From Mastigocoleus sp. MO_188.B34 (GTDB taxonomy: Bacteria > Cyanobacteriota > Cyanobacteriia > Cyanobacteriales > Nostocaceae), in assembly GCF_030065675.1 (NCBI RefSeq), contig NZ_JASJDK010000015.1:87217-151216 (forward strand): a stretch of 64,000 nucleotides of DNA, in the 5' to 3' direction. The position numbers were made by a program, and so were the translations under genes. The stretch's first letter is position 1. Each line of letters starts with the position of its first letter. This document shows, one piece after another, positions 27,161-36,630 of this stretch. The notes under the pieces were generated by a model that was not told where the DNA came from, ran no database searches, and saw only the letters and a list, made by a program, of their open reading frames with translations.

Positions 27161-28654
27161 TTAACCTTTTAACCTTTCAATCAAATGTTCTCCCACTCGC
27201 AAAGCATTCGCAATAACTGTTAATGCGGGACTAGTTGCAGAACTAGAAGGGAAAAAACTACTATCTACAACATAAAGATTATCTAGATTGTGGGTTCGAC
27301 AATTGAGGTCAAGGACTGAAGTTTTTGGATCTTCTCCAAATCGACAGGTACCACATTGATGAGCTAATACTTGAATGGGCGTTTCGCCACGGGGATAGAT
27401 ATTCTGTCGATGTTTATCTACAGCTTTGAGTACATCAATCCAGCGATAAATCAGGCGATCGTGTGCTTCAGTATTGTTGGGGGTGTAATCTATGTGAAGC
27501 TTGGAATTTTGTAAATACACCTGATTTTTGGGTCTTGGTAAATCTTCAGTTTGCAACCACCAACCAATTGAACGTTTGGCTAATTGTTTCAACCCAAATC
27601 CTGGCATTAATTTAGCAGCAATAGATAAAATCGGTGGTGACTCAGAAAAAATTACATCTTGTAAAATCCCACCTGAATTTTGAATATGACCCATTGGGTA
27701 AGAAAAATCTTTATCCCCCCAATAAAAGTCATTAATATAACGGGTTCTTTGAAACAATCCAGAATTAGATGTTGGGGTAAGTTGTACTACCACGGTCATC
27801 AATTGTTTCATTAAATTTCGTCCGACCAAATCAGAAGTATTTGCAAGCCCTTGGGGGTGTTTTTCGTTTGCCGAACGTAATAATAAAGCTGCGGAGTTAA
27901 CTGCACCGCATGAAAGAACAATAATATCTCCCATAAAAAGGTAGGAGCGTCCACCAATTTCTGCTTGTACGGCTTTGACTACTTTTCCTGAAGGGTTAGT
28001 ATGCAGACAAATAACCTTTGCAGAAGTTTTGAGTGTGACATTTTTATAGTTTACGATTGCTGGAGTTACCCCCGTATCTTCTGAGTCAGTTCGTCCTTGG
28101 TCTCCAATTCCGATAGGAAGGTAAGCGGGATGCAAACCTTGTTGGGAGATGCTATGACAAATTTCCTCAACTTGGGGTTGACTATCAACTACAGGAAATG
28201 GGTAATCTTCACTATGAGGAGGTTCTGTAAGGTCTTCACCTTTTTGACCGTGGGTGCGATAGAGTTTCTCAGCTTCTGTATAATAGGGTTCAAAATCTTG
28301 ATATTTAAACGGCCATTGGGGAGAAATACCATCTTGATGTTGAACTTCCTGAAAATCTTTCTCTCGCATTCGTTGTAGTACGCCGCTGTAAAGCTTTGTA
28401 TTTCCACCAACAGAATAACTTGCTTGGGGATGAAAAGGTTCTCCATCGCTGTCATACCATTGTTCGGGTGCATGAAAGTCTTCTTTTTTGAAAACTTCCA
28501 CATCAACTAGTTCTGAGCTTTCTTTTTCTAAAAATTCTCCCTGTTCTAAAACGAGAATTTTTTTCCCGGTGGGTGCAAGTTTGCGGGTTAATGTACCTCC
28601 ACCTGCACCTGTACCGATAATAATTACATCGTAGTATTGGTCATCGATAATCAT
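27161..28654 (-). CDS. GMC-family FAD oxidoreductase
   Basis: 497 residues of the glucose-methanol-choline family, which oxidise alcohols to aldehydes or ketones with FAD. The N-terminus YYDVIIIGTGAGGGTLTRKL is the FAD-binding fold, GSSYSVGGNTKLY-type residues follow near 80, and the C-terminus HQCGTCRFGEDP and ATSPALTVIANALRVGEH carries the family's end signature with the active-site region. There is no signal peptide. It is the last gene of the minus-strand group headed by the DUF2231 and cytochrome oxidase genes, 140 bases after ctaE, with heptamer repeats in between. Whether it is truly co-transcribed and feeds electrons to the oxidase is inference. Confidence 0.9.
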   Translation of the reverse strand: MIIDDQYYDVIIIGTGAGGGTLTRKLAPTGKKILVLEQGEFLEKESSELVDVEVFKKEDFHAPEQWYDSDGEPFHPQASYSVGGNTKLYSGVLQRMREKDFQEVQHQDGISPQWPFKYQDFEPYYTEAEKLYRTHGQKGEDLTEPPHSEDYPFPVVDSQPQVEEICHSISQQGLHPAYLPIGIGDQGRTDSEDTGVTPAIVNYKNVTLKTSAKVICLHTNPSGKVVKAVQAEIGGRSYLFMGDIIVLSCGAVNSAALLLRSANEKHPQGLANTSDLVGRNLMKQLMTVVVQLTPTSNSGLFQRTRYINDFYWGDKDFSYPMGHIQNSGGILQDVIFSESPPILSIAAKLMPGFGLKQLAKRSIGWWLQTEDLPRPKNQVYLQNSKLHIDYTPNNTEAHDRLIYRWIDVLKAVDKHRQNIYPRGETPIQVLAHQCGTCRFGEDPKTSVLDLNCRTHNLDNLYVVDSSFFPSSSATSPALTVIANALRVGEHLIERLKG

Positions 28655-28660
28655 GATGGG

Positions 28661-28708
28661 AATGGGTAATAAGTAATAAGAATGAGTAATGAGTAATGAG
28701 TAATGGGT
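28661..28708 (+). repeat. Heptamer tandem repeat (AATGAGT type)
   Basis: About seven AATGAGT, AATGGGT or AATAAGT units between ctaE and the GMC gene; the three at 28681-28701 are identical. Confidence 0.85.
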
Positions 28709-28732
28709 AATTGCTATTTCATTACTTGTGAA

Positions 28733-28788
28733 TTCTGATTCCTGACTTCTGACTTCTGATTCCTGACTTCCGATTTATGACTTCTGAC
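28733..28788 (+). repeat. Heptamer tandem repeat (TTCTGAC type, 8 units)
   Basis: Eight units of the pattern TTCTGAC/TCCTGAC/TTCTGAT with small changes. The block ends 6 bases from the ctaE stop codon. Confidence 0.85.
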
Positions 28789-28794
28789 TCCTAA

Positions 28795-29439
28795 TTATTG
28801 CCAGACATAGATAAGAACAAACAAAATTATCCAAATTACGTCAACAAAGTGCCAAAAGAGTGAAGTTGCATCGACACCAAAATGACCGCCTTCGTAATTA
28901 CCGGGAATAAAGGAACGAATCAACATAATTGATTGCAACAGAACTCCAGTAAATACGTGTAAGCCATGGAACCCTGTCAATAGATAAAATGTTCCGCCAA
29001 ATGTACCAGAGGTGAAACCAAATTTCAGACTATTCCACTCAACAGCTTGACCGTATAAGAAGTAACTACCCATTGCCATTGTTAATAACCAAAACAGGCG
29101 AAAACCCCAAAGGTTATCTTTTTTTAACGCTCGTTCAGCAAAGTAAATTACAAAACTACTGGAAACCAAAATTACTGTATTAATAAATGGCTCTCTAACT
29201 TCTAATCCTTCAATTCCCTCTGGTAACCACTCAACCGCTTTTGTTTTGTAAACAATATATCCTGCAAAAAAACTTAGGAAAATCACACTTTCCGACAGCA
29301 GAAAGACTATAAAGCCAAACATGCTGTTACCTTCTTCATCATGTTCGTGTTCGGCTAACAGGGAAGGATCGTATTGCAATTCATTAGATGATGCAATTGC
29401 TGTTTCTCCCTGCGACATTGTGTTGTCTGTACTTGCCAT
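28795..29439 (-). CDS. ctaE: Heme-copper oxidase subunit III (ARTO-type operon)
   Basis: 214 residues with about five membrane spans, a short cyanobacterial subunit III. Signature segments are FGFIVFLLSESVIFLSFFAGYIVYK and TGFHGLHVFTGVLLQS, followed by HFGVDATSLFWHFVDVIWIILFV, which carry the conserved Glu and His of the subunit. It stabilises the catalytic core of the terminal oxidase in the membrane. It lies 58 bases after ctaD on the same strand and shares its operon. Confidence 0.93.
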   Translation of the reverse strand: MASTDNTMSQGETAIASSNELQYDPSLLAEHEHDEEGNSMFGFIVFLLSESVIFLSFFAGYIVYKTKAVEWLPEGIEGLEVREPFINTVILVSSSFVIYFAERALKKDNLWGFRLFWLLTMAMGSYFLYGQAVEWNSLKFGFTSGTFGGTFYLLTGFHGLHVFTGVLLQSIMLIRSFIPGNYEGGHFGVDATSLFWHFVDVIWIILFVLIYVWQ

Positions 29440-29497
29440 GATTGCTTAATTCTTATATTTGAAGTTTTGTAGTAAGAGCAACTTAAAAAATCTAGTT

Positions 29498-31165
29498 TTA
29501 GTTAAGTTCTGAAGCGTTTGCTACTAGAGGTTCAGACTTTCCATAGCCATAGGGCTCTGCAATCACAATAGGAAGTTGTTCTTCAAAGTTTTCTACAGGT
29601 GGTGGTGAAGAAACTAACCATTCCAAACCGATCGCACGCCAGGGATTATTCGGTGCTTTCTTACCATCAATCCAAGAACTTATAACGTTAAGCAAAAATG
29701 GTAGGGTAGACATTCCTAACAAGAATCCGCCAATACTAGCAATGACATTCCAAAATGCAAATTCTGGATCGTAGGAAGCTACTCTACGAGGCATTCCTTG
29801 CAAGCCTAATGGGTGCATGGGGAAAAAATTGAGGTTTGTACCAATAAAAGTTAACCAGAAATGTAGTTTACCCAAACCTTCGTAATACATCTTTCCAGTC
29901 ATCTTTGGAAACCAGTGGTAAATAGCAGCATAAATCCCCATCACCGTAGCGCCATATATAACGTAGTGAAAGTGACCAACTACAAAGTAAGTATTGTTGA
30001 CATGAATATCAACAGGAACTGCTGCCAGCATAATACCGGTGATACCCGCAAATACAAACATTACTAAGCCACCCAAAGCAAATAGCATGGGCGTATCTAG
30101 TCGTAATTTACCTCCCCAAATTGTTCCTACCCAGGCAAAAACTTTGATACCTGTTGGTACGGAAATTAACATTGTGGAAAACATAAACAACATTCGCATC
30201 CACCCAGGAGTACCACTAGTAAACATATGGTGAACCCAGACCACAGCGCTCAAACCAGTGATAATCAAAGATGAAACTGCTACCACTTTGTAACCAAATA
30301 AAGGCTTGCGAGCATAAACTGGAAATATTTCCGAAAAAATCCCAAAAATTGGCAGTATGATTACGTAAACAGCGGGATGGGAATAAAACCAAAAAAAATG
30401 TTGATATAAAATTGGATCGCCGCCTTTGGCTGCATCAAAAAAAGTTGTTCCTACAGTCAAATCAAACAACAACATAATTGCCCCTGCAGTTAGTGCAGGT
30501 AATCCAAATAATTGAATTATCTGGGCACTTAATACCGTCCATACATAAGCAGGCATCCGAAAAAAGCCCATCCCTGGAGCCCTCATCCGGAAAATTGTTG
30601 TAACAATATTAACTGCACCTAAAATTGAAGATATCCCTGATAATGCCACCGCTAACAACCAGAGGAATTGTCCGTTAACCAGGTTACCCGTAGGATTTTG
30701 GGTGCTCACCGGTGGATAAGACCACCAACCAGCTTGGGCTGCACCACCTGGTACTAAAAAGCTGCCCATAAGTATAATTCCAAATACCGGAACCATCCAA
30801 AAAGCAACAGCATTCAGACGAGGAAACGCCATATCCCGCGCCCCAATCATCAAAGGTACGAGGTAGTTCGCTAAACCGGCTAGTATTGGAAAAGTCCACA
30901 TAAACAGCATGACCGTACCATGCATAGTGAACATGGCGTTATAAATAGTACGGTCTACCAAGTCAGATTCTGGAGTAATCAGTTCGCCGCGAATAATCAT
31001 GGCAAAAATTCCACCGATCAGGAAAAAGATAAAAGCAGTAACAGTATATTGAATACCAATAACTTTATGGTCGGTACTGAAGCTAAAGTAAGTTTTCCAG
31101 GTGGTTGGAGGGTGATGATGTTTTTCGCTCACAACTCCGGTATTCTTGCTTTGAGTGCTTGTCAT
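29498..31165 (-). CDS. ctaD: Heme-copper oxidase subunit I, type A2 features
   Basis: 555 residues with 12 expected spans. It holds low-spin haem and the haem-CuB site where oxygen is reduced. His ligands are visible in FTMHGTVMLFMW, FYSHPAVYVIILP (His and cross-linked Tyr), WVHHMFTSG and VGHFHYVIYG. The D-channel entrance NYLVPLMIGARDMAFPRLN is present. The usual Glu in GHPEVY is absent and the helix reads YSHPAV, the Tyr-Ser variant that defines type A2 oxidases. Together with the CuA-less subunit II this points to the cyanobacterial alternative oxidase (ARTO, Cox3-like). It is 133 bases after ctaC. Confidence 0.95.
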   Translation of the reverse strand: MTSTQSKNTGVVSEKHHHPPTTWKTYFSFSTDHKVIGIQYTVTAFIFFLIGGIFAMIIRGELITPESDLVDRTIYNAMFTMHGTVMLFMWTFPILAGLANYLVPLMIGARDMAFPRLNAVAFWMVPVFGIILMGSFLVPGGAAQAGWWSYPPVSTQNPTGNLVNGQFLWLLAVALSGISSILGAVNIVTTIFRMRAPGMGFFRMPAYVWTVLSAQIIQLFGLPALTAGAIMLLFDLTVGTTFFDAAKGGDPILYQHFFWFYSHPAVYVIILPIFGIFSEIFPVYARKPLFGYKVVAVSSLIITGLSAVVWVHHMFTSGTPGWMRMLFMFSTMLISVPTGIKVFAWVGTIWGGKLRLDTPMLFALGGLVMFVFAGITGIMLAAVPVDIHVNNTYFVVGHFHYVIYGATVMGIYAAIYHWFPKMTGKMYYEGLGKLHFWLTFIGTNLNFFPMHPLGLQGMPRRVASYDPEFAFWNVIASIGGFLLGMSTLPFLLNVISSWIDGKKAPNNPWRAIGLEWLVSSPPPVENFEEQLPIVIAEPYGYGKSEPLVANASELN

Positions 31166-31298
31166 TAACTAAAATTCCTTCTGGATAGAGGATAAAAATT
31201 AATCTTTCTAGAATGATGAGAATATAGAGGGAAAAATAAAGCTTGAAGTGAGATTAAAGCGAGATAGTTATTGGCTATATGTCCAATCCCAATCCCCA

Positions 31299-32228
31299 TT
31301 AATGATAATTAACCACTGGAGGTTGTGCTGGTTTAACTGTCACCCAACCACTATTAATTGCTTGATTTGATTTGCGATCGTATTCAGATGCTGCTTGATT
31401 GAATGCAGGAGATGGTTCGCGTTTAGAAGCAAGTTCGAGCCATTGTTGATATTTTTCTGGAGATTCAACAACCACATCAGCCTGCATGGCTGCAAAATAA
31501 GTCCCGCTATATTGGGAATCCCTTAACCTATATTTGCCCTCAAGAATAGGGGTAAACTCAAAATTAATTATTTCGTTCGGAATCACATCTTGCTTGACCC
31601 GAAATGCGGGGATATAAAAGCCATGTATGACATCCTCTGACCTAAGGGTTAGATAAGCACGCTGGTTTACAGGTAAGTGTAATTCAGTACTACTAATATT
31701 TTGTCCTGGATAGTTAAACACCCAAGCCCATTGTTTTGCTGTAACTTGAATTCTTTCAGGGATTCTTTCAGGAGAAATTTGGGCTGTTTTTGATGTTTCT
31801 GAAGTTTCAGAAATCGGTTCAGCAATCGCTGACTTCATACCCATTGACATATGGTGATGTTCCATTGGACCAAGAATCGACATTTGGTCATAGATTTGGT
31901 AGCTATAAAGGGCTATCCACAATACCAAGACAAAAGGAATAGCAGTCCAGACAATTTCTAAGGTGATATTACCCTCTATAGAAGGACCATCACTCATATC
32001 GTATTTAGCCGCGCGATGGAAAATAATCGAATATGTTAGTGCTCCAGTCACACCGAGAAATATAAATGCACCCAAAGTCACTAAAAAGCTAAATAAGCGA
32101 TCAACCAGTATGGATTCTGCTGCAGCTTCAGGAGGTAGCCAAGAATAAGCCTGCTGTCCAATCCAAAAACTAACAACAGCAAGAATAATGGCACTTGTAG
32201 CTAGTATTAAAATATTGCGAGTTTTCAT
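31299..32228 (-). CDS. ctaC: Heme-copper oxidase subunit II lacking the CuA site (ARTO type)
   Basis: 309 residues from the ATG at 32226-32228; an upstream in-frame GTG would add eight residues from a repeat and is unlikely. Two N-terminal spans (ILILATSAIILAVVSFW; LFSFLVTLGAFIFLGVTG) are followed by a cupredoxin domain. The first CuA His is kept (DVIHGFYIPAF), but the region that normally reads C-x-E-x-C with a later His and Met reads RDSQYSGTYFAAM, so both cysteines are gone. CuA is therefore absent, as in cyanobacterial ARTO, and cytochrome c is unlikely to be the direct donor; a quinol is the usual suggestion. It heads the ctaCDE set. Confidence 0.93.
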   Translation of the reverse strand: MKTRNILILATSAIILAVVSFWIGQQAYSWLPPEAAAESILVDRLFSFLVTLGAFIFLGVTGALTYSIIFHRAAKYDMSDGPSIEGNITLEIVWTAIPFVLVLWIALYSYQIYDQMSILGPMEHHHMSMGMKSAIAEPISETSETSKTAQISPERIPERIQVTAKQWAWVFNYPGQNISSTELHLPVNQRAYLTLRSEDVIHGFYIPAFRVKQDVIPNEIINFEFTPILEGKYRLRDSQYSGTYFAAMQADVVVESPEKYQQWLELASKREPSPAFNQAASEYDRKSNQAINSGWVTVKPAQPPVVNYH

Positions 32229-32256
32229 AATAATAGGGATTGGGGATAGCACTGCG

Positions 32257-32271
32257 TGCCGCCTTGCGGCA
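32257..32271. other. Short GC-rich hairpin in the ctaC upstream region
   Basis: TGCCGC, a CTT loop, then GCGGCA. It lies about 30 bases before the ctaC start within the DUF2231-ctaC gap and could influence message stability or readthrough. Confidence 0.5.
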
Positions 32272-32312
32272 TATAGGGACTGGCGACTTGCGACTGGGAA
32301 TTGAGGAATAAC

Positions 32313-32368
32313 ATTACTCCTTACTCATTACTCCTTACTCATTACTTCTTACTTCTTACTTCTTACTT
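32313..32368 (+). repeat. Heptamer tandem repeat (ATTACTC/CTTACTT, 8 units)
   Basis: Eight heptamers in a row. The block overlaps the stop codon of the downstream DUF2231 gene, so the repeat has reached into the coding end. Confidence 0.85.
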
Positions 32369-32962
32369 CAACAAAACATTAGGGTCTTGCCCCAATCGCA
32401 GCAAGTTATCTGCTGTATTATGTACGCCAAACTCTGCTGCAAGCTGTGCTCCTAGGGTTCCATGGACATACATAATAAACATGATGAATAACCCCACAAG
32501 TAAATAACTCCATTGCACTTGTCGAGAGGTATCTTTACGCCACAAATAACGCTGAAATCCTCGCCATACTGTCATTCCAATAATCATTGCTAAGAGAACA
32601 ACACCTCCTACTCCATGCCAAAGCATGGTTTCCATAGCTTCCAATCCCCAAGCACTTTTAACCTCTGTTTGGGGTTGCGCCAACATAATTTCGTAGAAGC
32701 CTGCTGCAACCGTAAAAAAAGTAATAATAGCTGCGGCTAACATGTTGTACCAACCAACATCAAATAAGCCCGAACGAGTTGCAGGAATCGCAAAAAATTT
32801 AAATACTGGTTTTTCTAAAGGGAAGAAAACACCCACGAAATCAAAAGCGATCGCAATGATAAATAGACCAAGGGTCAGGTGTACCAAATTAGGATGAATC
32901 GGAATAGTGTAGGGTAATCCGTTTGGACCTAAAGTTAACTGCTTAATTAATTCTGAGTTCAT
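32363..32962 (-). CDS. DUF2231-type membrane protein (second of pair)
   Basis: 199 residues, about four membrane spans. The N-terminal motif LPYTIPIHPNLVHLTLGLFIIAIAFD is the DUF2231 signature (HPxxVH). The two His could bind haem or metal, but that is not established. It is 19 bases after a related gene and upstream of ctaC, all minus strand. The same gene order precedes ARTO-type cox genes in other filamentous cyanobacteria, as far as I recall, which suggests an accessory or electron-transfer role for the oxidase. Confidence 0.82.
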   Translation of the reverse strand: MNSELIKQLTLGPNGLPYTIPIHPNLVHLTLGLFIIAIAFDFVGVFFPLEKPVFKFFAIPATRSGLFDVGWYNMLAAAIITFFTVAAGFYEIMLAQPQTEVKSAWGLEAMETMLWHGVGGVVLLAMIIGMTVWRGFQRYLWRKDTSRQVQWSYLLVGLFIMFIMYVHGTLGAQLAAEFGVHNTADNLLRLGQDPNVLLK

Positions 32963-32981
32963 TTATTTGTAAGACCCCCTT

Positions 32982-33482
32982 TTATAAGACTCCCTCTTTC
33001 ACCGCTTCCACTACTGGGACTGTATGTAATCCATATACCCAAACCAGTTCGTCTCCCAGATATACCTGGAAAAATACCAACATCGTTAAAAGCAATCCCA
33101 CTCCCAGGTAAGACATTGGTATCTTTTTCGGATCGCGCAAGCGAATTACATAACGCCAAGCTGTAATGGCTGCAATGATTCCAGAAAGTGACCAGCCAAT
33201 TAGGGTATGTAAATTCAGTACTGGTTCAACAGCATCATAAGCTTGTGCTAGACCAGCTTCAATTTGACCGAAAATAATGGCAATGAAGATAGAAACCGTA
33301 GCGAAGAACATATTCCACCAACTCACCTCCAAGAGACGAGAATTCGCACTAAAATAGCCGATTAAATCGCAGATAAAAGCAAATAGAACCATTGCAATCA
33401 CAAAGTGAACAACAATGGGATGAATAGTATCCGGGTATGGTAGGTTGTGGTCATTTAAAGCTGGAAGAAGATTCTCAAACAT
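32982..33482 (-). CDS. DUF2231-type membrane protein (first of pair)
   Basis: 166 residues with about four spans. LPYPDTIHPIVVHFVIAMVLFAFICD repeats the HPxxVH signature of its neighbour; overall the two look like diverged duplicates. It is the first gene of the oxidase operon, so the operon promoter should lie upstream of 33482. Confidence 0.82.
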   Translation of the reverse strand: MFENLLPALNDHNLPYPDTIHPIVVHFVIAMVLFAFICDLIGYFSANSRLLEVSWWNMFFATVSIFIAIIFGQIEAGLAQAYDAVEPVLNLHTLIGWSLSGIIAAITAWRYVIRLRDPKKIPMSYLGVGLLLTMLVFFQVYLGDELVWVYGLHTVPVVEAVKEGVL

Positions 33483-34477
33483 TGTGCTCCTCTCTACATA
33501 TCCGGTAACTTATGCGCGTATATTTACGATTCGATAATAGCAATATTATATTCATTAAAAACTTTATTTATTAGTGTAGTGTATTCAACTAAAACTAATA
33601 TTTTCTCTATGAATTTAAGTTATATTTAAGGATTTTCCTACCATTTATGTGTTTGACTAATCGTCATAATTTAAGTTACGACAAACTGTCTTTTGAAATT
33701 AGTTAGTTATCTATATAGAATAATCTTCGAACAATAACAAGAATCCTCTATACGCCTTATAAACGTGGTGTATAGTAAAAATCATCAGTTCATGACAAAG
33801 GTATAGTGAGGCGATTGGGAAATTATTTCCAACAGATGGGGGCGTTATGTTACTTCCTGTCATCATTGCCCTGACATATCTTTGTTAACTCATAGCTCAT
33901 GCTTGAAATTTATCGAATTTGAAATAACTAAATAAATCTACTAATTAGCGTTTGAATTATTGATTGGTTCAGCGATTTTTCTCTATATAAAAATAATTCA
34001 GTAGTTAAAATTTTCCATATTATTAAGTATAACTTGAAGATAAATTTTGATTTTTTTGCACTCTATAAAATTTTTATGGGCTGTAAATAGACTAAATATT
34101 TTATTGTCTAGGGTGCTGCAATACAAAAATTAAAATTACGCACTCACAACCTACAAATAAGAATTTGGGATTACTATTTTCTTGCGGAAACGCAATACCT
34201 ATAGCTAGAGGTTCCGCCGTCGCCGTAGGCTCTAGCTGCGCTACCTGCGGAGCCGCTACCTACGGATCCGGTACGCTTACGCTAACCGCTAACATAGCCT
34301 TGTAATAACGTAAATTCATTATCCGTGTAAGTCCTGATTGTCTAAGAGCACAATACTTTTATTTTGAGAATTCCTGTTTTATCTCTCAAAGCAACACAAC
34401 AGGATTACCAGCTTTACGTCGCAGCATAAAATAATATCATTACATCAGAACTTACAGTCACAACAAAAAGTTATTTT
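33483..34477. other. Divergent intergenic region, about 1 kb
   Basis: Upstream of both the oxidase operon (minus) and the CRR7-like gene (plus). Mostly AT-rich. A GC-rich patch at about 34205-34290 contains a 15-base tandem duplication (34240-34269) of the type GCTACCTGCGGAGCC. No gene seen. Confidence 0.55.
34240..34269 (+). repeat. Imperfect 2 x 15-base tandem repeat in a GC-rich patch
   Basis: GCTACCTGCGGAGCC followed by GCTACCTACGGATCC, two differences. The surrounding GC-rich, TACGCTAACCGC-like sequence resembles dispersed cyanobacterial repeats. Confidence 0.7.
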
Positions 34478-34738
34478 ATGGCAGATTCATTGATGTATCA
34501 GGAGGATAATTTTATTGTCCTCGAAACTAACGAAACAGAAAAATTCCTTACAGCCCCAGAGTTACTAGAAAAGCTTGAGGGAATTTTGCAGCAAATAAAA
34601 TCCGAAGATTTACCTGCTGAACTAAAAAAATTTGATTCTATTCAAGCTCAAGCAAAACATTTACTCGATACTAGTTGCGAGTTAGATCTTGGTCCAGACC
34701 AATATTTACAGTGGTATGCAGTTCGTCTAGAAAAATAA
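34478..34738 (+). CDS. CRR7-like protein (NDH-1-associated)
   Basis: 86 residues resembling the chlororespiratory reduction 7 family: DSLMYQEDNFIVLETNETEKFLTAPELLEKLEGIL followed by LDLGPDQYLQWYAVRLEK. In plant chloroplasts CRR7 is needed for assembly of the NDH complex; the cyanobacterial relatives are short and cytoplasmic, probably with a similar assembly role. The identification rests on memory of the family pattern and length, not on a search. It is monocistronic; a hairpin follows at 34760. Confidence 0.65.
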   Translation: MADSLMYQEDNFIVLETNETEKFLTAPELLEKLEGILQQIKSEDLPAELKKFDSIQAQAKHLLDTSCELDLGPDQYLQWYAVRLEK

Positions 34739-34759
34739 ATTCACATTTCCTACCTGTGG

Positions 34760-34779
34760 GGACGCACTGATGTGCGTCC
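34760..34779. terminator. Hairpin after the CRR7-like gene
   Basis: GGACGCAC-type arm (34760-34767), TGAT loop, then GTGCGTCC (34772-34779): an 8-base perfect stem 21 bases after the stop. No T-run follows, so it could also be a dispersed repeat. Confidence 0.45.
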
Positions 34780-34890
34780 TAAATAGCGAATGATATATTT
34801 TTCAGCTTTAATAACAATTATGGTTAATAAACCCACGCAAAATTGAAATTTATAACGCTCAAATTTATGTGGGAGTTATGGCGATCGCAT

Positions 34891-36003
34891 TTAGGGAGTA
34901 AAAGATAAATTAAAGCTTACGGGAGCACTTTTACTTTCTCCTCTAAAACCAAGGCTATATCGTTTTCTCAAAAATAATGCTTTCATTCCTTGTGTATAGG
35001 GTTCCAACAAAACTTTCTCTTCAGGAGTGACGTAGTTTTCTAACTCTGAGGCTAAAACATCACACCATTTTTCAGTTAATTTCCAATCTATACCCACAGC
35101 TTCAACCACCGCGATACACAAAGGAAGTAGTTCTCTTTCTATGGATTTGAGACTTGATTCTAAACAGCAAAGTAGTATGTAAGCTTGAAACATATTTAGA
35201 TCTCTCAAGCTAGAGTGGATCACACCAACTTCAGTTAAAGTTCCTCTACGACTACGAATGTCTGGTAGTAATTCTATTAATTTACGATAAACAGACTTGG
35301 CAATTTGTGGCGCAGCAGGTAGGATTTTTTCTAAAAGATTTAGCTGCGGGGTATTTATTTCATGTTTAGCAGCAGCAACACAAACCCGATGCCAAGGCAT
35401 AACAACGTGTTCTTCCAAAAATTTTAAATAGGGACTTATTAGTAATTTTTCTGACGCTTCCAATTCCTTCAAAATTAACTGGTTAGTAAAATTCAAATGG
35501 GTAGTCATAAAACCCAGGCATCGCCAATCTCCAGATGCAATGTGCTGTTCTTGATATATCAATAGTATTGGCTCTAAAGAATATGCCAAACTATCAATTT
35601 CTGGAATACCAACACATGTCAATCTTTTTTCTGGAGGTGGTTCTAAACCTGATGAATAATTCACTAGAGATTGCTTCTCGTAAATTCCCAATAACTTACG
35701 ATAAATCCGAAAAGAAAATTCAGTAATTCGACTTGCTTCATTGATATCTAAGACATTCGGGATATAGTCATAAAGTTTTTCTGTGTACATCCACCCGGTT
35801 TGACAGTTTGCATTCAAAATTTTGTCTTGTAATTTTTTTACTGTTAGGTTTCGACCCTCTGGTGAATCTGCATCAATTAATGAATTGTAGTCTAAAATAT
35901 TTCTCTGTAATAAAGGTGATAGGTCGTGGGTATAGCGCTGTTGCCAAAGTTTAAGTAAGCGTTCAACTGATGGAGTTCTGAAATCGCGAACAGCTTTTAG
36001 CAT
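34891..36003 (-). CDS. Conserved-looking helical protein of unknown function
   Basis: 370 residues, predicted mostly alpha-helical, with no signal peptide, membrane span or catalytic motif I can name. The start is MLKAVRDFRTPSVERLLKLWQQRY, and the C-terminal 30 residues are Ser/Phe-rich (GESKSAPVSFNLSFTP). The even composition and single ATG make it a real gene. It is isolated on the minus strand, so context gives no clue. Confidence 0.75.
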   Translation of the reverse strand: MLKAVRDFRTPSVERLLKLWQQRYTHDLSPLLQRNILDYNSLIDADSPEGRNLTVKKLQDKILNANCQTGWMYTEKLYDYIPNVLDINEASRITEFSFRIYRKLLGIYEKQSLVNYSSGLEPPPEKRLTCVGIPEIDSLAYSLEPILLIYQEQHIASGDWRCLGFMTTHLNFTNQLILKELEASEKLLISPYLKFLEEHVVMPWHRVCVAAAKHEINTPQLNLLEKILPAAPQIAKSVYRKLIELLPDIRSRRGTLTEVGVIHSSLRDLNMFQAYILLCCLESSLKSIERELLPLCIAVVEAVGIDWKLTEKWCDVLASELENYVTPEEKVLLEPYTQGMKALFLRKRYSLGFRGESKSAPVSFNLSFTP

Positions 36004-36630
36004 CGATTTTTCCTTGATTGAAAAGACTAACTTAGTAAGTTGCTTTTAGCACAATGTTTACAATGAATTAGCAAAAACAGCATAAGTATGCTATTGAGCA
36101 ACAGAATTACAAAGACGGTTTACCTAGAAGCAATTCTGAAATATACAAAAATTCTGAAATATACAAATGCCAACATATATCTTTGGATACACTACGAACT
36201 TAGATATTTTATGTATGAAATACATAACCACAACAAAGCAAACCCATCTATATAAATTTTATAATTTATCGGTATAAAAATAACTTTATTATTTAGTATA
36301 AAAATTTTTGCATTTCAAATCCGTTATCTTAAAGTTCTCCAGATATACGATTTTTCATCAATGATGTTCCGACAAAAATAGCAGCAACCATAGAGATATT
36401 TTTTTAACAGTAAACACAAAGAAAAGTAAATACAAAAATCCTTCTTCGCTTATGAGTTCAAAGTGATACATCAGACTTTGAATTTAGCTTAGAAGGTTTT
36501 AAATAAAAATCTATAATTTAGTTTATATCAGTTTATGTCTACAAATTTGCTGCCAAAATGGCAACTATTTGGTTTTTCACATTTTCTTTGATAGCATTTT
36601 GGCTGTCATTGAAGTGGTGTAGTCAATTCC
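36004..36630. other. Intergenic region with an 18-base tandem repeat
   Basis: About 630 AT-rich bases. AATTCTGAAATATACAAA is repeated perfectly twice at 36132-36167. Otherwise nothing. Confidence 0.6.

Noticed and set aside
34114..34345. A fourth copy of the MITE with GRCTTACGCAA ends
   Set aside because: Only scattered pieces (ACGCACTCACAACC, GTGTAAGTCC) resemble it and the internal blocks do not match in order.
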